Assembly (NCBI GenBank): GCA_011391865.1
Contig: JAABPV010000044.1
Span: 1 to 64,000 of the forward strand
Source: Desulfobulbaceae bacterium
Lineage (GTDB): Bacteria; Desulfobacterota; Desulfobulbia; Desulfobulbales; Desulfobulbaceae
Direction of reading: 5' to 3'
DNA: 64,000 nucleotides
Part shown: positions 41,893 to 49,751 of the stretch, in pieces
How the letters are laid out: each line of letters opens with the position of its first letter
Numbering within the stretch: position 1 is the stretch's first letter
The notes under the pieces: model-generated
Seen by the model: only the letters and a program-made list of their open reading frames with translations
What the model was told of the DNA's origin: nothing
Databases searched by the model: none
Program-made: the position numbers and the translations under genes

Positions 41893-42394
41893 GAGATGCT
41901 CCAATCAATTCTTCAGGGGTGCAAAGGACAGGCGGTTCAAAACCGCATTCACGACAAACATGCTCAATAAGCGGACGCTTTATGGCGTTTGCAATGTGCT
42001 TGCAGTTCCATGTGAGCAGAAAATCAAGGCGATGGTATGCAGCTATCGCAATATGAAGCGCATCTGCCGCTGCCTTCTCTGGAAGTGCAGCCTGCTGAAT
42101 AAGGCGTTCAGATAATTTTTCCGCCTCCGGTGTAACAGCGACAAGAGGAATGTCTTGCAGCCACTGCAAACGAGCCGATGCTGCTGTCGCATCTCCAGCA
42201 CTGGCCTCTCTGAGTACCAATGCTGAAGTGCAAGCAGCGAAGCCACCGCGTTCCGCAAGCCACCAATCATGCGTAAGCTGCTGATGGCCTGCCGCAATGA
42301 TGTCACGGCTGGGGCGGGAAGCCAGATAGCTGATTATGCTTGTTTCAATATAAACTTTTGGTTTCACCTTCTTATTCTCATCATCAAATGACAT
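41882..42394 (-). CDS. PIN-domain toxin (VapC-like)
   Basis: 170 residues. PIN features: KVYIETSIISYLASRPS (an Asp-less YIETS opening typical of one PIN subgroup), LVLREASAGD, KAAADALHIAIAAYHRLDFL with the acidic ADALH site, and LLTWNCKHIANA. Predicted Mg2+-dependent ribonuclease. Its start overlaps a broken DUF2442 gene by 11 bases and its end overlaps an antitoxin-like gene, forming a four-gene toxin-antitoxin locus directly upstream of nuoM. Confidence 0.85.
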   Translation of the reverse strand: MSFDDENKKVKPKVYIETSIISYLASRPSRDIIAAGHQQLTHDWWLAERGGFAACTSALVLREASAGDATAASARLQWLQDIPLVAVTPEAEKLSERLIQQAALPEKAAADALHIAIAAYHRLDFLLTWNCKHIANAIKRPLIEHVCRECGFEPPVLCTPEELIGASHVE

Positions 42395-42641
42395 CCTGAT
42401 AATTGGTGATGTCTCGATTGCCCATCAATAGCCCTGGCACCCTGATGTCTTCATCAATTTCATCCCAATGAATTCCCATGCCGCCGCTTAACTCATATTG
42501 ATTGCGCTGCTGTGCAGTGGCATTGAGCAAACGGGAAAAATAAGCTAACGGGACAAACAACTGCCGCCCATCATAAAACGCTATGCACAGATTTTATTGG
42601 TCAAACCAAACTGTTGACGCTTTAGCTTCGAGATGTTGCAT
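42384..42641 (-). pseudogene. DUF2442 protein with an in-frame stop
   Basis: From the ATG at 42641 the frame reads MQHLEAKASTVWFDQ and then meets TAA at 42594-42596. Beyond it the frame remains open and clearly DUF2442-like: NLCIAFYDGRQLFVPLAYFS, then RLLNATAQQRNQYELSGGMG and IHWDEIDEDIRVPGLLMGN to the stop at 42384. DUF2442 proteins frequently accompany toxin-antitoxin genes. One nonsense change at the expected FDDENL position inactivates it unless it is read through. Confidence 0.75.
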
Positions 42642-42670
42642 AACGCACCTGCCGGATGCGGTCAACGGTC

Positions 42671-43762
42671 TCATCTTCCATGCGCCCACATGTAACGCTC
42701 TTGGTCTCTACTGAGAAGATCAGCTCGCATAGCTTCTTGTTTAGATTTCTCTAAACGCCGGAAAATGCCCTTTAGTTCAGAATCAACAGAATCTTTACTG
42801 TAACCTCGTTCGACAGCTTTTTCATACCAAGAATGTCCTAAATTGTATTGCCCGGTTTCCATATACACTGCGCCAAGAAGAGTGCATGGTCGGAAATCTT
42901 GAGGGGTATACTCGTGAGCTTGCTTTCCAAGACCTAACGCTTCGTCCCACTTCGCCAAATCCCGTTTGACTCCGCCATGCGTTGTGCAAAGTGCTGATCT
43001 CAATTTTTGATTTTTTAAACCAGACACATCAATTGTCTTCAAGATAGTTGCCGCTGTTCTTGCTTCATCGCATTTGCGATAATGACCGCTTGCATTAACT
43101 GCGAACCACGGGTCTTTATTTTTTTCAAATTCTCCGTGGTAAAATTTTGCTTCGTTCTCGTGATATTTTTTTCTCAGTTCATCAGTGAAATAACTTTCGT
43201 AGCTATATAAATAATCCTCGTCAGAATCATAACGTTTTGTCGAAAGCCAAATGACCTCTTCATCGGATAAACGTTCACCGTTATCAGCTCGGCGCAAAAT
43301 ATCCATGAGCTTTGCAAAATCGTCTTTTTCAATATAGCGAGTTAATCCATATTTCTCCCTTAACTTGGATTGTCTTTCCTTCGCTCTGTTTCTTGGATCA
43401 TTATTTATCTTGGCAAAAAGAGCTTCTTGGTCTGATTTTTGTTTAGCAAACATTGCCTCTTGTTTGGCAAGAAACGCCTCTCTTTCTATCTTTTGTCTGG
43501 CTTTTTCCGTTGCAGCTACTTCTTCTTCCGTTTTAACTCGTGCAGTTTGTTCTAATTTCGCAATTCTTACAAAATCAGCATAGGAAACTTCGTTTCGTGC
43601 ATAACTCAATAGTGCAAAGAAACCTTTTTCTTGCAAAAAACCTTGAGTCATATCAGAAAGTTTTTTATTTAGCTCCAAATTTTTGAGTATATTGGAGATA
43701 CGGCTTCCCGGAATTGACGCGCCAATCAAATCGTCAATTCTATACTTACTTGCTAAATCCAT
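42671..43762 (-). CDS. Unrecognised coiled-coil and TPR-like protein
   Basis: 363 residues. No named family recognised. Residues 75-140 are a charged coiled coil rich in Lys, Glu, Gln (KTEEEVAATEKARQKIEREA). The C-terminal part from about 240 looks like TPR repeats (AKWDEALGLGKQAHEY; RPCTLLGAVYMETGQYNLGH). Soluble, no signal. The gene is visibly more AT-rich than the nuo genes around it (25 of 60 G+C in the single line 43441-43500), which suggests recent acquisition. It is part of the accessory block between nuoL and nuoM. Confidence 0.6.
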   Translation of the reverse strand: MDLASKYRIDDLIGASIPGSRISNILKNLELNKKLSDMTQGFLQEKGFFALLSYARNEVSYADFVRIAKLEQTARVKTEEEVAATEKARQKIEREAFLAKQEAMFAKQKSDQEALFAKINNDPRNRAKERQSKLREKYGLTRYIEKDDFAKLMDILRRADNGERLSDEEVIWLSTKRYDSDEDYLYSYESYFTDELRKKYHENEAKFYHGEFEKNKDPWFAVNASGHYRKCDEARTAATILKTIDVSGLKNQKLRSALCTTHGGVKRDLAKWDEALGLGKQAHEYTPQDFRPCTLLGAVYMETGQYNLGHSWYEKAVERGYSKDSVDSELKGIFRRLEKSKQEAMRADLLSRDQERYMWAHGR

Positions 43763-43835
43763 TGATTTATCACCCTCAAACCAATATGCACGGTGGGCGA
43801 CCGCCTAACCTCTCAGCCGCCCCACCTCCCCCGCC

Positions 43836-44438
43836 TTACAACACCACCGACACGCTGTTGCTCGGCACGCCTTCGCCTGCCCTGTTGACCGCGACGACGC
43901 AGAACTCCAACTCCTTGCCGCGCTTCTGATTGTTGAGCGTGGCTTCCGTCTCAATGAATGTGCCGACCGCTGTCCAGTCGCCTTCGGCCCGTTCGCGCCG
44001 CTTGACCGTGTAATAGGAGACAATGCCGCCGCCAGCCGGGCGTTTCCAGTCCAAATGCAGCCAGCCTGCGCTCTGCTGCACCGTTTCGAGCAGCCGGGGC
44101 TGGCCGGGCACAGCAGGCGGCCCAGGATTTGCCCGCGCTCCCCAGCCGAGAACCGCCAGCTTGGCATCGTTGCCCTGCGCCGCGTCTTCGGCGTAATGCA
44201 GGTTGGTTTTCATGGCCGAAACCAGCCTGTCCTGCGCATCCCGCTTGCCCTCGGTGGCCTGCTGCGCCGCCGCTTGGGCCGCAACCTGCGCGTCGCTTTG
44301 ATTGATGAAGGCATCCAGCAGGTTGCGCAGCTCGGACACCGCAATCGGCGGATTGGGAAAATCCGCATTTTCGGTCAGCCCCGCGATGATGTTCTGGGCC
44401 AAGGCTCTGATTTCCGCTTCACGATGGGGAAAATTCAT
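43836..44438 (-). CDS. Helical N-domain plus fibronectin type III protein
   Basis: 200 residues, CAGGAGG ribosome site. The first ~100 residues are predicted helical (NFPHREAEIRALAQNIIAGL, AAQAAAQQATEGKRDAQDRL). The last ~95 are one fibronectin type III domain (WLHLDWKRPAGGGIVSYYTV, GKELEFCVVAVNRAGEG). There is no signal peptide, so it is either cytoplasmic or exported in an unusual way. Its start lies 79 bases from the 21-bp array, with the array on the upstream side. The function is unknown; with the DUF4469 protein at 22.5 kb it shares the placement behind a repeat array. Confidence 0.7.
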   Translation of the reverse strand: MNFPHREAEIRALAQNIIAGLTENADFPNPPIAVSELRNLLDAFINQSDAQVAAQAAAQQATEGKRDAQDRLVSAMKTNLHYAEDAAQGNDAKLAVLGWGARANPGPPAVPGQPRLLETVQQSAGWLHLDWKRPAGGGIVSYYTVKRRERAEGDWTAVGTFIETEATLNNQKRGKELEFCVVAVNRAGEGVPSNSVSVVL

Positions 44439-44516
44439 GGTGCAAACCTCCTGTGGTTTTGGCTGCTTCCGCCCTGTCGTTCAACCGCGCTCATGGCCCG
44501 AAACGGCTGGCAAACG

Positions 44517-44873
44517 CCTTATTCCGAACATGAAACGTCACATTCCGACCCGCGAATGGGCCGCTCCGAACTCGAAATGCCTCGTTCCGAACCAAAAATG
44601 ACCTATGTCGAACCGCAAACACCGCATTGCGAACAACGAATGCCCCATTTGGAACCACAAATGTCCTGCTCCGAACTCGAAATGCCTCGTTCCGAACCAA
44701 AAATGACCTATGTCGAACCGCAAACACCTCATTGCGAACAACGAATGCCCCATTTAGAACCACAAATGTCCTGCTGTGAATCGCACATGGCGCATTCCGA
44801 ACCTTAAACGCCTCGTTCCGAATTCAAAATGCCTCATTGCGAACAGCGAATGCGGCGTTTTGAACGCCTACAT
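44517..44873. repeat. Array 3: seventeen tandem 21-bp units
   Basis: Seventeen units of exactly 21 bp with consensus close to CCTCATTCCGAACCnnAAATG follow one another without spacers. Units 3-7 are repeated almost exactly as units 8-12 (units 4 and 9, and 5 and 10, are identical; 6/11 and 7/12 differ by one base), a 105-bp higher-order duplication. Because 21 is a multiple of three, long frames with heptad repeats such as EMPRSEP-KMTYVEP occur on the plus strand and FLVRNEA-type ones on the minus strand; I regard them as by-products. The array starts 5 bases after the hicB stop and ends before the fibronectin gene's start. Units share CGAACC with array 2. Confidence 0.92.
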
Positions 44874-44878
44874 CATTT

Positions 44879-45091
44879 TCAAGCGTACATCAATTTTCCC
44901 TTTGGCAGCGGAATGTCTCTTCCTATTTCCTCAGCCGTCTTAATCCATTCAGCAATAATCACTTCCGCGTTGGCGACAGCCTCCTGATACGTTCTGCCAT
45001 CAGCCATGCAGCCTGGAAGCTCTGGCACCTCAGCCAGATATGCGCTGTCTTCATTGCTCCAGTAAATGATTATTTCGTACTTCCAGTCCAT
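44879..45091 (-). CDS. hicB: HicB-type antitoxin
   Basis: 70 residues. A partial-RNase-H-fold HicB core: YEIIIYWSNEDSAYLAEVPE, LPGCMADGRTYQEAVANAEV and the short tail IPLPKGKL. No extra DNA-binding domain is visible, so it is the short form. It follows hicA by 3 bases and its stop abuts the 21-bp array. Confidence 0.9.
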   Translation of the reverse strand: MDWKYEIIIYWSNEDSAYLAEVPELPGCMADGRTYQEAVANAEVIIAEWIKTAEEIGRDIPLPKGKLMYA

Positions 45092-45094
45092 AGC

Positions 45095-45349
45095 TCAATC
45101 CTCAATGTTCAAACCATATCTGAGAACAATCTCTCTGACCTGCTTTACTTGATACGGTTTTGACATGGCACCTTTCGGTTGCAGATTGATAATTTCATCC
45201 ACACCGATTTTGGAAAATATATGATGGCCGCCTCTGATGCGCTCCTCAAAACCTAACTGCAAAAGCAGTTGGCAAAGCCCATCGAAGGGTATGTTTGCAT
45301 CCCCTCGTTTCATGAGGAGATGTTGAAGGAGTTTTTGATAGTGGCCCAT
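45095..45349 (-). CDS. hicA: HicA-type mRNA interferase toxin
   Basis: 84 residues. A dsRBD-like HicA fold: FDGLCQLLLQLGFEERIRGG, then HHIFSK with the catalytic His (42 or 43) and INLQPKGAMSKPYQVKQVRE. Cuts mRNA and tmRNA independently of the ribosome. It starts only 9 bases after the nuoL stop, in the same direction, and so is probably transcribed with complex I unless it has its own promoter inside nuoL. With hicB it forms the left border of the block that splits the nuo operon. Confidence 0.9.
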   Translation of the reverse strand: MGHYQKLLQHLLMKRGDANIPFDGLCQLLLQLGFEERIRGGHHIFSKIGVDEIINLQPKGAMSKPYQVKQVREIVLRYGLNIED

Positions 45350-45358
45350 CAGAGAAAC

Positions 45359-47272
45359 TCACTTCCCCAGAAACAGCAAGACAATCAAGCCAACCACGGT
45401 TGCGCCAAGATAGAGATGCAGCTCGCCGTTCTGCACCAGCCGCACGCCTTTGCCGCCGACTTGCAGCAGCCAGCCGCAGAGGTTCATCGTGCCGTCAACA
45501 ACATTGCGGTCAAACCACTTGATCGGCGCGGCGACACAGTTGAAGATGATCTTGTGGGTGATGAAGAGATACACTTCATCAACGTAGAACTTGTTCTGCA
45601 CCACAGTGTGGACTGGGCCGAACGCCTTTTGCAACGCGGCGGCCTTTTCGGTTTTGCCTTCGCCATACAGCAGCCACGCGCAGCCGATGCCGGTCATCGC
45701 AACCAGTGTCGCCAGCCAAGGCAGCCAAGCCGGATGCGCGAAATGACCTGTCTCGCCGAGATGCGGCGGTAGCACTTGCGCGACAAAGGAATGCTCCAGC
45801 AGACCAGCAAAAATCGTCGGCACAGTCAGGGCGACAATAGGCCAAGTCATCCACGGGTCTTCATGCACATGATGTAGGTGCGAGCGGGCCTCGCCGTGGA
45901 AGATCAGGAAAAAGAAACGGAACATGTAGAACGCGGTCAGACCTCCGGTGATCAGGCCGACCAAGAAAGTGACGGTATGGCCTGACTGCAAGGCGGCGAG
46001 CAGGATTGCGTCTTTCGACCAGAAGCCGCTCAAGGGGAACACGCCCGCGATGGCAAGACAGGCGGCTAAAAGCGACCAGTAGGTTTTCGGCATGAGCTGC
46101 TTCAGGCCGCCCATTTTGAGGATGTCGTTGCTGTGCACTGCGTGAATCACCGCGCCTGCGCCAAGGAAGAGCATACATTTGAAGAAGGCGTGGGTGAAAA
46201 CGTGATACATGGCGGCGGAAAAGCCAAGCGGATTGACATCTGCGCCGTGATGGCCGCCGCCGTCAGCGCAAACCTTGGCCGCGCCGAGCGAGAAAATCAT
46301 GTAGCCAAGCTGCGAGAGCGTGGAGAACGCGAGGATGCGCTTGATGTCCATCTGGGTGATGGCGATGACTGCCGCAAACAGGGCAGTGAATGCGCCGATG
46401 CACTGGATGACGAAAAGCGTAGTTTCGGATGCGGCGAAAAGTGGGAACATGCGGGCGGTCAGATAGACACCAGCAACCACCATTGTCGCGGAGTGGATGA
46501 TCGAAGAAACCGGAGTCGGGCCTTCCATCGCGTCCGGCAGCCAGACATGGAGCGGAAACATCGCTGATTTACCCCAGCCGCCTGCAAAGATCAGCAAGGT
46601 GCCGAGCGTGAGCACGCCAGCGTCCTTGAGCAGCAGGGCGGTGGACGGACTGTTCAATTCTTGGAAGCTGAAGGTCTGGCTGTAGAAGCTGACCAGCAGG
46701 ATGCCCAGCAGGAAGAAGGCATCGGCAAAGCGGGTGACAATGAACGCTTTCTTCGAGGCGGCTACTGCCGAGGGCTTTTCGTACCAGAAGCCGATCAGTG
46801 AATAGGACGACACGCCGACCAGCTCCCAGAAGACGAACATCTGGAGGATGTTGCCGGACGTGACCAAGCCGAGCATCGAGAAGGAAAACAAGGCGAGCAG
46901 AGCGAAAAAGCGGTTGAACGAGCGGTCGCCTTTCATGTAGCCGACTGAATAGATGTTCACCAGCAGCGAGATCACCGTCACCACCACCAGCATCATCACC
47001 GAAATCGGATCCAGATACATGCCCAAATTGGCGGTCAGGCCGGGCGCAAAGTTGAGCCACGCGGCATCATAGGCCAGCAGGGTGTGTTTCGGCTGGGAGA
47101 GATAGGCGAGCGTGGTCAGCAGGGCATAGCCGAGCGACAAACTGGACATCGCAATGGCAAATTTGGCGACAAATTTATTGTCCGAATTGATATGCCCCAG
47201 CCCGATGATTGCAAAGCTGAACAGCGGAAAGAGCAGGATCAGGTAGCTGTTGAATAAAATGAAATCAGCCAT
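45359..47272 (-). CDS. nuoL: NADH-quinone oxidoreductase subunit L
   Basis: 637 residues from the ATG at 47272, overlapping nuoK by 8 bases; a longer frame to 47470 runs through nuoK. Antiporter-like core with FVFWELVGVSSYSLIGFWY, MFPLHVWLPDAMEGPTPVSS and HAFFKCMLFLGAGAVIHAVH, then a C-terminal part with the lateral amphipathic helix and a last anchor. It is the distal proton-pumping subunit of complex I. In usual operons nuoM follows directly; here hicA follows. Confidence 0.95.
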   Translation of the reverse strand: MADFILFNSYLILLFPLFSFAIIGLGHINSDNKFVAKFAIAMSSLSLGYALLTTLAYLSQPKHTLLAYDAAWLNFAPGLTANLGMYLDPISVMMLVVVTVISLLVNIYSVGYMKGDRSFNRFFALLALFSFSMLGLVTSGNILQMFVFWELVGVSSYSLIGFWYEKPSAVAASKKAFIVTRFADAFFLLGILLVSFYSQTFSFQELNSPSTALLLKDAGVLTLGTLLIFAGGWGKSAMFPLHVWLPDAMEGPTPVSSIIHSATMVVAGVYLTARMFPLFAASETTLFVIQCIGAFTALFAAVIAITQMDIKRILAFSTLSQLGYMIFSLGAAKVCADGGGHHGADVNPLGFSAAMYHVFTHAFFKCMLFLGAGAVIHAVHSNDILKMGGLKQLMPKTYWSLLAACLAIAGVFPLSGFWSKDAILLAALQSGHTVTFLVGLITGGLTAFYMFRFFFLIFHGEARSHLHHVHEDPWMTWPIVALTVPTIFAGLLEHSFVAQVLPPHLGETGHFAHPAWLPWLATLVAMTGIGCAWLLYGEGKTEKAAALQKAFGPVHTVVQNKFYVDEVYLFITHKIIFNCVAAPIKWFDRNVVDGTMNLCGWLLQVGGKGVRLVQNGELHLYLGATVVGLIVLLFLGK

Positions 47273-47570
47273 GAAGTTCCTCCATCCGGTACACATCCAG
47301 CCGTTTCTTGCGGCGGTACATGGAAATGATGATGGCCAAGGCCACGGCGATTTCGCAGGCGGAAACAGCCATGACAAAGACCGGGAAGACCGCTCCGGCG
47401 ACCGGATCGGCGGCCCGGAAATGAGCGAAAGCGGCGAAGTTGATATTCGCACCGTTAAGGATGATCTCAACCGAGAGCAGAATACCGAGCAGGTTGCGCC
47501 GGGTCAGCATCCCAAAGATGCCGATGGCGCAGAGAATCAGCGACAGGGCGACGCAGTTGGCCAAGGTCAT
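47265..47570 (-). CDS. nuoK: NADH-quinone oxidoreductase subunit K
   Basis: 101 residues, three helices; ILLSVEIILNGANINF carries the conserved Glu and VFVMAVSACEIAVALAI the second. It forms part of the fourth proton path of complex I. Overlaps nuoJ by 4 bases and nuoL by 8. Confidence 0.95.
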   Translation of the reverse strand: MTLANCVALSLILCAIGIFGMLTRRNLLGILLSVEIILNGANINFAAFAHFRAADPVAGAVFPVFVMAVSACEIAVALAIIISMYRRKKRLDVYRMEELHG

Positions 47571-48097
47571 GGCTTTTCCTCCTTCTTGTTCTCCCGGCGG
47601 GACAGCACTACCGCACCGATCAGGGCCGCGAGCAGCAGCAGCGAGACCACCTCGAACGGCACGATGAAGCCGTTGCTGGTCGAAAGCAGGCGGATGCCGA
47701 TTTCGTCAATGCTCACCGGCGCGGCGCGGTGCTCCGTGGTGCGCAGCAGCAGCGAAGGATTGCTGGTGAAGAAGAGGCAGAGCGCGGTGATGAAACCGGC
47801 GATGATCACGCCCTTGCCGACCTGACGGCCCGCGCTGACCCGGCTCAGGCTGTTGTCCACGCCAAGATCGTTGGTCAGCAGGATGATGATCAGCATGAAC
47901 ACGACAATGCCGCCGACATACAAAGCAATCTGCGCCAAGGCGAGGAATTCCATTTGCAGCATGATGTAGATCGCGGCAGTGGCGAAGAAGGAGCCGACCA
48001 GCGCGATGGCACCATGCAGAAGGTTGGGCAGCGTCACTGCCAGCAGCGAGAGCAGAGCCACTGCCGAGGCAATGACATAGAAAAGGAAATCGTTCAT
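47567..48097 (-). CDS. nuoJ: NADH-quinone oxidoreductase subunit J
   Basis: 176 residues from the ATG at 48097, which overlaps the nuoI stop by one base (TGATG). Five membrane helices; FLALAQIALYVGGIVVFMLI is the conserved third helix with the pi-bulge region. Part of the membrane arm near the quinone site. Confidence 0.93.
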   Translation of the reverse strand: MNDFLFYVIASAVALLSLLAVTLPNLLHGAIALVGSFFATAAIYIMLQMEFLALAQIALYVGGIVVFMLIIILLTNDLGVDNSLSRVSAGRQVGKGVIIAGFITALCLFFTSNPSLLLRTTEHRAAPVSIDEIGIRLLSTSNGFIVPFEVVSLLLLAALIGAVVLSRRENKKEEKP

Positions 48098-48591
48098 CAG
48101 CAGGCTCCCTGAGAGGTGGTTTCCGGTTTGTTGAGCACCCACGTTAGCTCATTGCGGTCATACACCGCCAGCTCGAAATTCTTGCCCAGCGTGATCGCGC
48201 CGAAGGGGCAGGCTTCCACGCAGAGGCCGCAGAAGGTGCATTGCGACAGGCGGTAGATGTATTTGCCCAGCACTTTTTTCCCGGCAAGGTCTTTGGTGGC
48301 CAGCACGGAGATGGTGCCGTTCGGGCAGGATTTCTCGCAGATGCCGCAGGCGGTGCAGACGTTCCTGCCGTTTTCGTCATGCGGCATGTGCAGATGGCCG
48401 CGAAACCGGTCGAACATCTTCAGCGTCTCGCGGTTCTCCGGGTATTCCTGAGTGATGGCGGACTTGGGATTGAAGAAATACTTGATGGTGATGTCCATCC
48501 CCTTCGTCAGGGTGAAAAATCCGCTTATCGTCTTGTGCACGTAGCGGCTGATAAATTCCAGCACATTCTCTTTGGTCGCTGTTGCTTTCAT
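48097..48591 (-). CDS. nuoI: NADH-quinone oxidoreductase subunit I
   Basis: 164 residues. Two 4Fe-4S motifs, CTACGICEKSCP and CTFCGLCVEACP, bind clusters N6a and N6b of the connecting module. Without NuoEFG in this operon, electrons must come from another partner such as ferredoxin or a different dehydrogenase; the alternatives cannot be told from here. Confidence 0.95.
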   Translation of the reverse strand: MKATATKENVLEFISRYVHKTISGFFTLTKGMDITIKYFFNPKSAITQEYPENRETLKMFDRFRGHLHMPHDENGRNVCTACGICEKSCPNGTISVLATKDLAGKKVLGKYIYRLSQCTFCGLCVEACPFGAITLGKNFELAVYDRNELTWVLNKPETTSQGAC

Positions 48592-48636
48592 GGGACTCTG
48601 TTATGATATGGAGACGGTTTGCCCCAAAATGTGGAA

Positions 48637-49731
48637 TCAGCCCACCCAGCCCTGCGCCACGAACAGCCCGGAGAGCATGAGCAGAATTAGGCTGGCGGGC
48701 AGCATGATCCGCCATTCCAGATACATGAGCTGGTCAACCCGGACTCTGGGGAAGGTCCAGCGGAACCACATGTAGAGGAAGACAATCAGGAATGCCTTGG
48801 CGAAGAACCAGAGGAAGCCGGGAATCAGGTTCAGCAGCGGATCAATGACCGGCAGGCCGAAGAGCGGAGCATGAAAGCCGCCAAGGAAAAAAGTGGTAAC
48901 CAAACAGGCGGCCACGAACATGTTGACGAATTCGCCTAAGAAAAACATGGCGAAGCTGATGCCTGAATATTCGGTGGCAAAACCGCCGGTCAGCTCAGAT
49001 TCCGCTTCGGCGATATCGAAGGGGGTGCGGTTCAGCTCGGCAGTTGAGGCGACCAAGTACATAATAAAAGCCAAGATGCCGAGGAACGGCAGCTTGAAAA
49101 TCCACCAATCAAAGATCGTACCCTGCTGGGCGAGGACGATGCCGCGCAGCGAGGCGGTGCCGGAGAGCATGACGATCAGCAGCATCAACAGGGCGATGGA
49201 AATCTCAAAGGAAACCATCTGCGCGCCGGAGCGCATCGCGCCAAGCAGCGAATATTTGTTGTTTGAGGCCCAGCCTGCAAGGAGAATGCCGAGGATGCTC
49301 AGGCCGGAAACGCCGAGGACATAGAGCACACCGCCTGCGGGATCCGCCACTTGCAGATGGTGATCAAAGGGAATCACCGCCAAAACGAGAAAGGCTGCGC
49401 TGACTGGCAGCAGCGGGGCGAGGAAAAAGATGAAGGTATCCGCGCCTGCCGGTTTGATAATTTCTTTGAAAATGGCCTTGATGCCGTCAGCCAGCGGTTG
49501 CAGCAGACCATGCGGCCCCACCCGCATCGGCCCGAAGCGGAGCTGAAAATGGGCGGAAACTTTGCGTTCCAAGAAGATCAGCACCGCGCCCAATGAGCCA
49601 ACCAAAGCCATCAGACTGAGCAGCGCGAGCAGGCCGTTGATGATAGCGGCAGCAGGTTCCGGGAAGATGCTGCGGACAATGTCGCCGATGAAGTTGTTCA
49701 CCGGATAAAGCTCTGCGTAAGAAGACATCAT
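48637..49731 (-). CDS. nuoH: NADH-quinone oxidoreductase subunit H
   Basis: 364 residues, AGGTGA site; a second ATG follows at once (49728). Eight or nine membrane helices with RFGPMRVGPHGLLQPLADGI and the acidic loop NRTPFDIAEAESELTGGFAT, which form the quinone entry site and the link to the proton channels. Confidence 0.95.
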   Translation of the reverse strand: MMSSYAELYPVNNFIGDIVRSIFPEPAAAIINGLLALLSLMALVGSLGAVLIFLERKVSAHFQLRFGPMRVGPHGLLQPLADGIKAIFKEIIKPAGADTFIFFLAPLLPVSAAFLVLAVIPFDHHLQVADPAGGVLYVLGVSGLSILGILLAGWASNNKYSLLGAMRSGAQMVSFEISIALLMLLIVMLSGTASLRGIVLAQQGTIFDWWIFKLPFLGILAFIMYLVASTAELNRTPFDIAEAESELTGGFATEYSGISFAMFFLGEFVNMFVAACLVTTFFLGGFHAPLFGLPVIDPLLNLIPGFLWFFAKAFLIVFLYMWFRWTFPRVRVDQLMYLEWRIMLPASLILLMLSGLFVAQGWVG

Positions 49732-49751
49732 GGCGTGTCACCTGTATTTTT

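Noticed and set aside
44491-44807. Heptad-repeat proteins read through array 3 (plus-strand EMPRSEP type, minus-strand FLVRNEA type)
   Set aside because: A 21-bp period opens several frames at once; there is no ribosome site, no start in a sensible place and no frame-specific conservation visible.
10168-44873. The three short-repeat arrays as CRISPR arrays
   Set aside because: Units follow each other directly without 30-40 base unique spacers, vary in sequence and no cas gene is present.
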